A DNA stretch of 14,645 nt from Candidatus Pacearchaeota archaeon UBA284 (GTDB taxonomy: Archaea; Nanobdellota; Nanobdellia; Pacearchaeales; UBA284). Positions 1-6,061 of this stretch are shown one piece after another. Made by a program: the position numbers and the translations under genes. Within the stretch, counting starts at the first letter, position 1; each line of letters starts with the position of its first letter. The stretch is from the NCBI GenBank assembly GCA_002499185.1, contig DAKN01000100.1, positions 1-14,645 on the forward strand, in the 5' to 3' direction. Under the pieces are notes generated by a model. It ran no database searches. It had not been told where the DNA came from and saw only the letters and a program-made list of their open reading frames with translations.

Positions 1-1
1 T

Positions 2-196
2 CATGGAGTAATTGCTATTAATTTTTATGATAATAAAACAGATAGAATAGTATTCTTTTGTAGTGGTAGCCTGTGCTCAAAAGACCCAGATTCCGACCCA
101 AATGTTTTAACTGATATTCATTATAGTAATATGGAATTAAGATTTTCTATGCCTATATTTGAAATATCAACTAATGTTATAAATGTAGGTAAGTAA
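2..196 (+). CDS. C-terminal end of an unidentified protein (5' truncated by window edge)
   Basis: An open frame enters from the left edge and runs 64 codons to TAA at 194-196 with no internal stop. It ends two bases before the ATG of the next gene, as expected of a tightly packed operon. The visible part has mixed polar and hydrophobic composition, including a Ser/Cys-rich stretch (SGSLCSKDPDSDPN) and an Ile/Val-rich end. I do not recognise the family, and the true start lies outside the window. Confidence 0.6.
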   Translation, partial: HGVIAINFYDNKTDRIVFFCSGSLCSKDPDSDPNVLTDIHYSNMELRFSMPIFEISTNVINVGK

Positions 197-198
197 AA

Positions 199-441
199 AT
201 GAAAGATGAAAAAAAGAGCATTTGTATTAAATGTTTTTATTATGAGGGGATTATTAAAGGAACATTCTTTCCAAAAGAAAGTAGTTGTGAAGGATATTGT
301 ATTAAAGGAGTTATTCCTAAAAATTCTCCTCGCATAGAGTGTGATGTATGTATAAATTCAAATATTGAGAACTATGATTATACTGCTATAAAAGAATGTA
401 AATTATTTAAAGAACGAAAAAATAAAGGAGGAAGAAAATGA
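199..441 (+). CDS. Small cysteine-rich protein, probable metal binder
   Basis: 80 residues with seven cysteines: C9-x2-C12 at the start, C30/C34, C48-x2-C51, and C67 in a terminal Cys-Lys-Leu-Phe. The paired CxxC units suggest one or two structural zinc sites. The C-terminus is Lys/Arg-rich. The start follows the previous stop by two bases and has only a weak Shine-Dalgarno (AGGTAAG), so it probably depends on translational coupling. Its stop overlaps the next ATG (ATGA). It shares a loose pattern (CxxC near the front, a lone Cys in the middle, Cys-x-aromatic near the end) with the products at 438, 3775 and 13292. The function is unknown; the zinc-binding inference rests only on Cys spacing. 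Confidence 0.75.
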   Translation: MKDEKKSICIKCFYYEGIIKGTFFPKESSCEGYCIKGVIPKNSPRIECDVCINSNIENYDYTAIKECKLFKERKNKGGRK

Positions 442-848
442 AAGTAAAAGTTGACATTGAAATAGAAGATGTTATTGCAAAATGGGGTAATACAAAAAGA
501 ATATTGCAAGAACTTTTAAAGTATAATATTACTAAATTCGATAACTACTATGGATATGAGACAGATGCGATTAAGGTGCGTGAGGAATTAATAATGTTAA
601 ATAAAATAGACAAGATTCTTAAATTTAATTCTGAAATAGATAGGGAGAAATTGGCTCTTATAGAAGAAAACAAACCCACATATACAAAGTGTTGCAAATT
701 TTGCCGTAGTTATGACGAAATCGAAAGAGCATGCAGATTAATACCAACAATGGAATACTGCCACGAAGATTATGTGTGTGAGTTATTCAGAGTCCCAGAA
801 TGGGTGCTACTGCGAGAAGAACTACAAAGAAAATACAAAAACAAATGA
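438..848 (+). CDS. Small protein with C-terminal cysteine cluster
   Basis: 136 residues. The first ~80 are charged and probably helical. The last third carries six cysteines: C85, C86, C89, C99, C108 and C114, the last in a Cys-Glu-Leu-Phe like the tail of the preceding protein. The ATG overlaps the upstream TGA (ATGA), with a strong AAAGGAGG at 424-431. It is the last gene before the terminator/promoter block at 884-920, so it ends the operon that enters from the left. I do not recognise the family. The Cys cluster looks like a zinc knuckle fused to a helical domain, by inference only. Confidence 0.8.
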   Translation: MKVKVDIEIEDVIAKWGNTKRILQELLKYNITKFDNYYGYETDAIKVREELIMLNKIDKILKFNSEIDREKLALIEENKPTYTKCCKFCRSYDEIERACRLIPTMEYCHEDYVCELFRVPEWVLLREELQRKYKNK

Positions 849-857
849 AATAGTCGA

Positions 858-872
858 TTTGCGAATCGCAAA
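858..872. promoter_or_regulatory. 15-bp palindrome upstream of P1, possible operator
   Basis: TTTGCGA-A-TCGCAAA is a perfect 7+7 inverted repeat with a single central base. A second, overlapping inverted repeat (CGATT at 855-859 with AATCG at 864-868) shares the same bases. It lies 19 bases upstream of the P1 -35 box. It is GC-richer than its surroundings and non-coding, which suits a dimeric regulator site. It could instead be an alternative hairpin in the 3' end of the upstream transcript. No regulator is identifiable in the window. Confidence 0.4.
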
Positions 873-883
873 CAGCAAATAAA

Positions 884-910
884 GAAGGCACTTGACAAGG
901 TGCTTTTTTT
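884..910 (+). terminator. Intrinsic terminator closing the first operon
   Basis: The stem is built on GCAC (888-891) paired with GTGC (900-903). It extends outward through G-U and A-U pairs to about 884/907 and inward through 892-893/898-899, leaving a GACA loop. Seven T residues (904-910) follow directly. It sits 35 bases after the stop at 848. The loop and its flank are also the TTGACA of promoter P1, so terminator and promoter share the same bases. Confidence 0.65.
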
Positions 911-920
911 ATGCTATAAT
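892..920 (+). promoter_or_regulatory. Promoter P1 (sigma-A type, extended -10)
   Basis: Consensus TTGACA at 892-897, a 17-base spacer, and TATAAT at 915-920 preceded by TGC (extended -10). The downstream RBS AAAGGAG (934-940) and ATG at 945 leave a leader of under 20 bases. It drives the peptidase, zinc-ribbon and Thg1-like genes. It is the only promoter here with consensus hexamers, optimal spacing and an extended -10 all together. Confidence 0.9.
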
Positions 921-944
921 TTAGGAAAGTCAAAAAGGAGTAGA

Positions 945-1625
945 ATGATAGAAGTTGTAAAAAGGTTAGGAGATTCAGATAATAGATTTGAATCTATCTT
1001 AACATATATACAAAAAGAAACCCCTAATGTAAAAATACAGGAATTTAATTCAGATATTTATGGTAGTGTAAGGAATATAATAATACCTGCTACAAATGCT
1101 CCAAAAATACTTCTTGTTGCTCATCATGATGTAATTAAAGGGAGCAAGGGATATAATGATAATGGTAGTGGGGTTGCTATTTCTATGAATATATTAAAGT
1201 ATGTAATTAAACACAATATAACTAATGTAGAGTTTCTATTCTCTGATAAAGAAGAATTTGGTGGTATAGGAATAAGACATTATTTAGAGAACAATATTAA
1301 ACGATTAGACAAAACATTTGGTATTAACTTGGATGTGTGTGGTCTCGGAGATACAATATTCTTTAAAAGATATATTACAAGCAGAAATATAAACCTACCA
1401 AGTGAAAATGAGTTAGATATTCCTTTTTCAGATTCTTATGTTTTACAACAATTCAAGGTAGAAAATGTTTTGTTTATTACTGGTATAAATGATAAAATGA
1501 ATTTGATTAAATATATTTTTGACCATCAGCACAATGGTATTTTGGATAATAAAATAGAAGAATTAAATGAAGAAATAATGCAACGAGTTTGTAATTTAGT
1601 AATAGATATAATCAAGGAGGATTAA
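945..1625 (+). CDS. M28-family zinc-dependent aminopeptidase-like protein
   Basis: 227 residues. The conserved elements of family M28 co-catalytic zinc exopeptidases appear in order: His60-x-Asp62 (AHHDV), Asp72 in YNDNGSG, Glu103-Glu104 in DKEEFGG, Asp130 in NLDVCG, and a late His196 followed by a helix (HNGILDNKIEEL). All five metal/catalytic positions look intact, so the enzyme is probably active. It would remove N-terminal residues from peptides or hydrolyse another amide-linked small substrate. It has no signal peptide, so it should act in the cytoplasm. An in-frame GTG at 900 lies inside the promoter, before any transcript would begin. The ATG at 945 with AAAGGAG five bases before it is therefore the start. 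It is first in the P1 operon. The substrate is unknown; an M20-type fold is the main alternative. Confidence 0.8.
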   Translation: MIEVVKRLGDSDNRFESILTYIQKETPNVKIQEFNSDIYGSVRNIIIPATNAPKILLVAHHDVIKGSKGYNDNGSGVAISMNILKYVIKHNITNVEFLFSDKEEFGGIGIRHYLENNIKRLDKTFGINLDVCGLGDTIFFKRYITSRNINLPSENELDIPFSDSYVLQQFKVENVLFITGINDKMNLIKYIFDHQHNGILDNKIEELNEEIMQRVCNLVIDIIKED

Positions 1626-1626
1626 A

Positions 1627-1863
1627 ATGAAAGCAGGTAATTATGAGTTGTATGGTAAAATAACTGCTGGAAAAAAGATTAAAGTATCTTTTGAAGCAGA
1701 GTGCCCAGTTTGTAAAAAGAATGCAACATATACAGATATTGATTTGAACACTCATGGTATTGTAATATATATGGATACCTATACAGACGATAATGCAATA
1801 GGAGTTGAAACAGAGTGTCCACATTGTAAAAAAGAAATAGTAGTGCAGATAACAGATAATTAA
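1627..1863 (+). CDS. Small zinc-ribbon protein
   Basis: 78 residues with two matched metal knuckles, CPVC (C26/C29) and CPHC (C64/C67), each followed by Lys-Lys. They are separated by a beta-rich stretch, which is the classic four-Cys zinc-ribbon layout. The start has a strong AAGGAGG at 1614-1620 that lies inside the end of the peptidase gene. The stop is followed 12 bases later by the Thg1-like ATG. The role is unknown: it could be a stand-alone nucleic-acid-binding ribbon or an accessory to either neighbour, inferred from operon position only. Confidence 0.8.
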   Translation: MKAGNYELYGKITAGKKIKVSFEAECPVCKKNATYTDIDLNTHGIVIYMDTYTDDNAIGVETECPHCKKEIVVQITDN

Positions 1864-1875
1864 AGGAGAATTAAA

Positions 1876-2601
1876 ATGAATATTGGAGAAAGAATGAAAG
1901 AATATTATGAAAAAAGCACAAGACTGTTCCTTCCTCGTAGAAATTATGGTGTGGTTAGGGTAGATGGTAGAGCATTTCACACATATACAAAAGGATGTGA
2001 CAGACCCTTTGATTTGGATTTGTATAATGCAATGAGGTGGAGTGCAGAAGAATTGTGCTCATCAATTTCAGGAACAAAACTTGCTTTTATACAATCCGAC
2101 GAAATATCAGTTGTATTTACTGATTTTGATAATAGAGATACTCAGATGTGGTTTGATGGTAATATACAAAAAATAGCATCTATTTCTTCATCAATAGCAA
2201 CCGCTGGGTTTAGTAATTGGTTGATAAAAAATAATTGTATGAAAAAGTTTGGAAATAAATTGCCTATTTTTGATGCCAGAGTATTCACAATTTCTAATAT
2301 TGAGGAAGTAATAAACTATCTTATTTGGAGACAGCAAGATTATACGAGAAATTCAATCTCTATGGTTGCAAGAACATTGTATAGCCACAAGGAATTATGT
2401 AATAAGAATACAAGCCAAATGCAGGATATGATTTTTGAAAAAGGAATTAATTGGAATGATTATCCTAATTGTTTTAAAAGAGGAACTCTTCTGCCAATTA
2501 ATATGGTTGATGGTTGGATAGGTGGTAGTATGGAGACACCTATTTTTACAGCAGACAAGCAGATTCTTCGGGACATTCTTACCCCAGAAGAAACCGCTTG
2601 A
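1876..2601 (+). CDS. Thg1-like protein (tRNA-His guanylyltransferase family, 3'-5' RNA polymerase)
   Basis: 241 residues, the normal size for the family. The N-terminal catalytic core has the metal-binding aspartate in VVRVDGRAFH (D30) and the paired acidic residues in FIQSDEISVVF (D75, E76), matching the two-metal site of Thg1. The downstream stretch FDARVF...YLIWRQQDYTRNSI is also characteristic of the family. Bacterial and phage members are generally Thg1-like proteins that add nucleotides in the 3'-5' direction to repair 5'-truncated tRNAs, rather than adding the obligatory G-1 of tRNA-His. That role is inferred here. RBS AAAGGAG at 1862-1868. Its TGA stop (2599-2601) lies inside the -35 of the next promoter. 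With the Rnl1-like ligase at 13837, it suggests an RNA-repair capacity. Confidence 0.9.
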   Translation: MNIGERMKEYYEKSTRLFLPRRNYGVVRVDGRAFHTYTKGCDRPFDLDLYNAMRWSAEELCSSISGTKLAFIQSDEISVVFTDFDNRDTQMWFDGNIQKIASISSSIATAGFSNWLIKNNCMKKFGNKLPIFDARVFTISNIEEVINYLIWRQQDYTRNSISMVARTLYSHKELCNKNTSQMQDMIFEKGINWNDYPNCFKRGTLLPINMVDGWIGGSMETPIFTADKQILRDILTPEETA

Positions 2602-2626
2602 CTTTTCATTGGACTTGTGGTATAAT
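2598..2626 (+). promoter_or_regulatory. Promoter P2, copy of the dispersed cassette
   Basis: TTGACT at 2598-2603, 17-base spacer, TATAAT at 2621-2626 with TGG extension. The -35 overlaps the TGA stop of the Thg1-like gene. From GTGGTATAATAGTAT onward through the leader and RBS to the ATG at 2653 it is nearly identical to P3 (4915-4973), which makes it one copy of a repeated promoter-leader unit. Confidence 0.9.
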
Positions 2627-2652
2627 AGTATCAAGTTAAACAAAGGAGAAAA

Positions 2653-3762
2653 ATGAACACAGATTTTTCAAAAATGACTTTTGAAAAACTTATGGAAACA
2701 AGCAACACTGATACAAGAAAGAAAATAAATAGGTCTCCCAAAGATTTACCGCATGATGTTTTACAATCAATAGTAAACGGAATAACCATAGAACAGATTG
2801 ATTCTTTAATTGACGATGGTTATCAGATATTTACCTACTTAACTCAAATAACCATTCATTGCAATGCTAATGAAAACGAGATTCTTGAATATGTAAATGG
2901 GTATAAGAATCTGTTTGTGAATAAAAACAAAACTCTTGGAGTTAGGTGGACAGCCATAGATGCTGAGAAGAAAAGTAAAATAAGACATCTTACAAGACTT
3001 ATTCCTTATGATGTTCGCAATGTATATTCTTATAGAAATAGTATGGGAGATGAACTAATTGTTGTTTTTGAAGAATCTGATAAAGACAAAGCAATTGAAT
3101 ATTATAAAAATTTCCCAACCGCAAGTTTCATTGGTGGGATTGGATTGCACTATGTAAAAGAATCTTTTTATAATCCGAGACCATTTTATGCTGTAAAAAT
3201 AGAATTGGGTGGAATATACGAGGATACCATTTCTACATTTACTAATTACTTGTTTGGAGGATTGACAGAACCTCAAATTTTGGAAATGCATAAAAAAGAG
3301 GAGGAGAGGAAAGCGAAAGAAATTTTAGATGACACTGTAAAATCATATCCAGACAGGTTGAGTAAGGTAATAGCATCCTACACATCAGCATATTCGGAAA
3401 TTAATAAATATTTTCCAATATATTGCACTAAAAAACATACTGACTTAATAAAAAACCTTAAAGAAAGAGAGTTCCTTCTTTTTTGTAGGATACACAAACC
3501 AGCAGTTCCAAAAAATAAAGCCGAGTATTTTCTTGATTACATCTCATACACATACTTTGCAATTACAAAACATAAAGGTATGATAAAGCGACATATACTA
3601 AAAAAATATGAGACTGATGGTATTGCTAACTGTGAGTTTGATAATGTAAAACCAAATATGAGAAAAGACTTTATAGATTATACTAACAATGTTGATTCTA
3701 TACTTAATTTTAAAACCCATACTGTTTTGCTTTTGTCTGAAACACCTACAGCCCTAAAATAA
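2653..3762 (+). CDS. Unidentified 369-residue protein
   Basis: The largest unrecognised gene in the window. It is Lys/Glu-rich, with no signal peptide or membrane segment and few cysteines. It starts with a charged, probably helical N-terminus. A central part (about residues 110-195) alternates aromatic and hydrophobic residues, as in a mixed alpha/beta domain. A highly charged helix follows (EEERKAKE, near 216-223), then a helical C-terminal third rich in Tyr and Lys. No nucleotide-binding or metal-binding motif is visible. The start ATG follows AAAGGAG within the P2 cassette leader. It is first in the P2 operon, 12 bases ahead of a Cys-rich gene. Function not assignable. Confidence 0.85.
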   Translation: MNTDFSKMTFEKLMETSNTDTRKKINRSPKDLPHDVLQSIVNGITIEQIDSLIDDGYQIFTYLTQITIHCNANENEILEYVNGYKNLFVNKNKTLGVRWTAIDAEKKSKIRHLTRLIPYDVRNVYSYRNSMGDELIVVFEESDKDKAIEYYKNFPTASFIGGIGLHYVKESFYNPRPFYAVKIELGGIYEDTISTFTNYLFGGLTEPQILEMHKKEEERKAKEILDDTVKSYPDRLSKVIASYTSAYSEINKYFPIYCTKKHTDLIKNLKEREFLLFCRIHKPAVPKNKAEYFLDYISYTYFAITKHKGMIKRHILKKYETDGIANCEFDNVKPNMRKDFIDYTNNVDSILNFKTHTVLLLSETPTALK

Positions 3763-3774
3763 CAAGGAGAAAAT

Positions 3775-4005
3775 ATGTTTTTTAAAAAGTATATATCAGT
3801 CATAGAAAGCGGAAATCCAAAAAAATCATGTGCAACCTGCAAATATTTTGAAGTAGGACATACTGGGGAGGATGCCAACGATGTCCCATATACTCCATAT
3901 ATACATTGTAGTAAATACGATATTACATTAAACTCTCAAAATACTACAAAAATAAAATGTGAGTCTTGGAGCAAAAATAAAGGAAAGAAAGATTTTATTA
4001 TATAA
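3775..4005 (+). CDS. Small four-cysteine protein, probable zinc knuckle
   Basis: 76 residues with exactly four cysteines: C19-x2-C22 followed by Lys-Tyr-Phe, C45 after Ile-His, and C62 in Cys-Glu-Ser-Trp. This is the cleanest example of the pattern seen in several small products here (CxxC, a mid Cys, and Cys-x-x-aromatic at the end). The C-terminus is Lys-rich. RBS AAGGAG at 3764-3769, five bases before the ATG. It is second in the P2 operon. One bound zinc is likely from the spacing; nothing else can be inferred. Confidence 0.8.
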   Translation: MFFKKYISVIESGNPKKSCATCKYFEVGHTGEDANDVPYTPYIHCSKYDITLNSQNTTKIKCESWSKNKGKKDFII

Positions 4006-4018
4006 CAAGGAGAAATAA

Positions 4019-4399
4019 ATGAAACATTTTCTTATTTGGGATAAAAAGAACAATGTAACTTACCTATGGAGTCATTTAAGTAAGGTGGAGATTAATTGTG
4101 ATAGTGAGAAAATATCAATGATGTATAATTCTGAATTTTCAGATGAAAACTTGGTGTTTGTGGATTCAACTGGGGAGGTTGATTTTGATTATAGGGAAAT
4201 ATTTCTTGGAGATACCCTTTATCTATTTGATGAGGATGTTTATATGGTAGTTACCAAAGACAAACATGGGGCATTCATTTGCGTTGATAAGGGTGATGGT
4301 AAACCAGTGTGTTATTTATCTGAAATTGCAGGTAAGTGTGTAGGGACTGGTCGTGTAAACTGCTTGATAGACATAGAAAAATATGGAATTACTCTATAA
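4019..4399 (+). CDS. Unidentified 126-residue protein
   Basis: An acidic, beta-rich-looking product (DSTGEVDFDYREIFLGDTLYLF and a later repeat of Asp/Gly turns) with no recognisable motif. It has scattered cysteines without knuckle spacing and no membrane segment. RBS AAGGAG at 4007-4012, six bases from the ATG. The stop TAA at 4397-4399 falls at the position where the intact cassette has its TTGAC, within the decayed promoter copy. Third gene of the P2 operon. Function unknown. Confidence 0.8.
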   Translation: MKHFLIWDKKNNVTYLWSHLSKVEINCDSEKISMMYNSEFSDENLVFVDSTGEVDFDYREIFLGDTLYLFDEDVYMVVTKDKHGAFICVDKGDGKPVCYLSEIAGKCVGTGRVNCLIDIEKYGITL

Positions 4400-4440
4400 A
4401 CTTTTATGATAATAGTATTAAGTTAAACAGAGGAGAAAAA
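4393..4440 (+). promoter_or_regulatory. Decayed copy of the promoter-leader cassette
   Basis: It aligns with the P3 cassette (4911-4971) over its whole length. It differs by two substitutions in the -35 (TAAACT for TTGACT) and an exact 12-base deletion equivalent to 4927-4938 of P3, which removes most of the spacer and the first base of the -10. The leader AGTATTAAGTTAAAC and the RBS (AGAGGAG) up to the ATG at 4440 are preserved. It should no longer act as a promoter but still supplies the RBS. Confidence 0.7.
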
Positions 4441-4856
4441 TGAAAAGGTTTGATGTAGAAAAATACACACAATTTGTTAATAGCAATCCTTCACTTAATA
4501 GAATCAACAATGCTTTTAAAATTTTAACATACATACTTTACAAAAAGGGAGATTCTATTCAGATAAAAAAAATATATGTAAATGAAAGGGGAATTGATTT
4601 TTCTATGTGTATAACTGTATATAGAAAAGATAAAAAAATTGAAGTTGCCTATTGTTATGATAAGGATGGCACTAAATATGTGTTTATTTATTACAATAAC
4701 ATTGGAATAGAAATAGAGCCACTACCTTGGTCTTTTAAAAACAACAAAAAAATATACAATGCATGGTATGTTTGTATAAGTAAAGCAATTTATGATGCAC
4801 TTAAAAACAATTCGGAAAAGTCAGACATTAAAAAACATTTCTTGGAGGTAAGGTAA
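4440..4856 (+). CDS. Unidentified 138-residue basic protein
   Basis: A Lys/Tyr-rich product with alternating strands in the middle (IEVAYCYDKDGTKYVFIYY) and a helical, Lys-rich end. No membrane segment or catalytic motif is seen. Its RBS (AGAGGAG) belongs to the decayed promoter cassette, so it is probably transcribed from P2 by read-through. An SD-like GGAGG (4844-4848) at its 3' end and a TAATG overlap may couple it to a 20-codon mini-gene. The central Cys-Tyr-rich strands are loosely like the product at 4971 (YCFYKIRLQKK), but I cannot show homology. Function unknown. Confidence 0.8.
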   Translation: MKRFDVEKYTQFVNSNPSLNRINNAFKILTYILYKKGDSIQIKKIYVNERGIDFSMCITVYRKDKKIEVAYCYDKDGTKYVFIYYNNIGIEIEPLPWSFKNNKKIYNAWYVCISKAIYDALKNNSEKSDIKKHFLEVR

Positions 4857-4918
4857 TGTATTACCATCTTCTTTACAATGTGGATGTAATAATGTTATGG
4901 AATAAAATTTTCTATTGA
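4856..4918 (+). CDS. Possible 20-codon mini-gene between two operons
   Basis: The ATG at 4856 shares its A with the preceding TAA (TAATG). It has GGAGG seven bases upstream and runs 20 codons (MYYHLLYNVDVIMLWNKIFY) to TGA at 4916-4918, which lies inside the -35 TTGACT of P3. The placement matches the habit here of ending genes on a -35 box, which is the main reason to list it. The hydrophobic/aromatic peptide has no recognisable function. It may be a leader peptide, a relic of a longer gene, or chance. Confidence 0.3.
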   Translation: MYYHLLYNVDVIMLWNKIFY

Positions 4919-4943
4919 CTTTTATGCTATTTTGTGGTATAAT
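4915..4943 (+). promoter_or_regulatory. Promoter P3, intact reference copy of the cassette
   Basis: TTGACT at 4915-4920, 17-base spacer, TATAAT at 4938-4943 with TGG extension. The leader AGTATTAAGTTAAACAAAGG leads to the ATG at 4971. It shares the -10/leader/RBS with P2. It shares the run CTATTGACTTTTA, plus A/T-rich sequence just upstream, with P7. It serves the genes from 4971 to 7090. Confidence 0.9.
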
Positions 4944-4970
4944 AGTATTAAGTTAAACAAAGGAGAAAAA

Positions 4971-5213
4971 ATGAAAAAAACTGAAATACTGAAACTCAAA
5001 AAAACAATAGAAAAAGTAATTAAAAAAGAAGGTGTTGGTAATTGCAATCTTGTCTCTTGTGTTTCTCCATATTTTGTAAATATTCAATGTATAAAAGAAA
5101 CCGATGGGTATTGTTTTTATAAAATAAGACTACAAAAGAAGGATGCTGTTAAAACTTATTATGCAACTTATGGTAAGACGGGATTAGATATTTATTCAAA
5201 CATTTCCCTTTAA
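4971..5213 (+). CDS. Unidentified 80-residue basic protein
   Basis: The product opens with a Lys-rich amphipathic helix (KKTEILKLKKTIEKVIKK) followed by a short beta-rich domain with four scattered cysteines not spaced as a knuckle. Reading could in principle begin at a TTG at 4932, but that lies within the promoter spacer. The ATG at 4971, with AAAGGAG at 4959-4965 in the cassette leader, is the start. First gene of the P3 operon, 13 bases before the next ATG. Function unknown; small basic early proteins of this type are often host-modifying in phages, but nothing specific shows that here. Confidence 0.75.
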   Translation: MKKTEILKLKKTIEKVIKKEGVGNCNLVSCVSPYFVNIQCIKETDGYCFYKIRLQKKDAVKTYYATYGKTGLDIYSNISL

Positions 5214-5226
5214 TAAGGAGAACAAA

Positions 5227-6048
5227 ATGAGTTATAACATTCTTTATGATAGGCAGTTCATAAAACTATCAAATAATACTTACATACCAATTTTTCTTCG
5301 TGGTTGTAACAATGTAACAGAAACTGTAAATGGTAGGGAACGCAGAGCGAGAGATTGGTCTTCCTATTCTTATTTTGCAGGTCATAAGTTGTATGCAACA
5401 AAAGAAGAAATTGAAGAAAACTTAAATAAGTTTTTTAATGAACACATTGAGAGAAACAAAGATGAGCATTCTGAAAGCGACCTTAACAAAAACATAGGTT
5501 GGTTTATTGGAGAATATGTTAGATTTGCAAAAGTAAACTCAATGCAAGATTACAAGAACATTTATAAGAATGGGTATAAGAATGCCCTTACAGTAGAGGA
5601 ATTACACGGGATTGGTGTTTCTATGGAATTGATACTTTATATAAGTCAGGAGGAAAGTAGCATTTCGGAAAAATTTACTACCGAGCAGGAATTGCTTGAG
5701 AAATATGAAAGTATGAAAAATAAGTATTCAAGAGCCCCAGAAATATATTTTAGACATGCAGATTATACCTCTACTCTTTTGAAAACATACAGAAAGTCGT
5801 TGAAAGGTGATAGAGTAAAAAGGGAACGGGTTCGTGTAGAATCTTGTTATGTTCTGACAGAATCAGGAAACTATTTCTTGAATAAATACACGAGAAGAGG
5901 GTTTAAGTATTCATCCAATCATTATGGTGCAAAAAAGTTTGTGGATGAAAAAACAGCAATGAGATATTTGGAAGACCTTAAAAAAAGAAAAGCATATAAA
6001 TGTGATGTATGGAATGTATCAAAAATAACTGGTGAGTTTTATATTTAA
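5227..6048 (+). CDS. Unidentified 273-residue protein
   Basis: The N-terminus (SYNILYDRQFIKL...YIPIFLRG) looks like a compact beta domain. It is followed by a basic patch (NGRERRARDWSSYSY), an acidic helix (ATKEEIEENLNKFFNEH) and a long charged helical middle. The C-terminal ~75 residues are basic and aromatic (KRERVRVESCYVLTES, YTRRGFKYSS). The basic patches would suit nucleic-acid contact, but no known motif is present. RBS AAGGAG at 5215-5220. The coding end holds the RBS of the next gene. I do not recognise the family. Confidence 0.85.
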   Translation: MSYNILYDRQFIKLSNNTYIPIFLRGCNNVTETVNGRERRARDWSSYSYFAGHKLYATKEEIEENLNKFFNEHIERNKDEHSESDLNKNIGWFIGEYVRFAKVNSMQDYKNIYKNGYKNALTVEELHGIGVSMELILYISQEESSISEKFTTEQELLEKYESMKNKYSRAPEIYFRHADYTSTLLKTYRKSLKGDRVKRERVRVESCYVLTESGNYFLNKYTRRGFKYSSNHYGAKKFVDEKTAMRYLEDLKKRKAYKCDVWNVSKITGEFYI

Positions 6049-6061
6049 GGAGAAAGGTAAT

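Noticed and set aside
900..944. GTG at 900 as an upstream start for the peptidase gene
   Set aside because: It lies within promoter P1, ahead of any transcript start, and has no RBS; the ATG at 945 has both.
1612..1980. Minus-strand reading frames such as the one opposite the zinc-ribbon and Thg1-like genes
   Set aside because: All long minus-strand frames lie opposite well-supported + strand genes and have no RBS or promoter of their own.
4852..4865. GGTAAT-GT-ATTACC palindrome as a terminator after the 4440 gene
   Set aside because: The stem is short and AT-rich, the loop would be tiny, and no T-tract follows.
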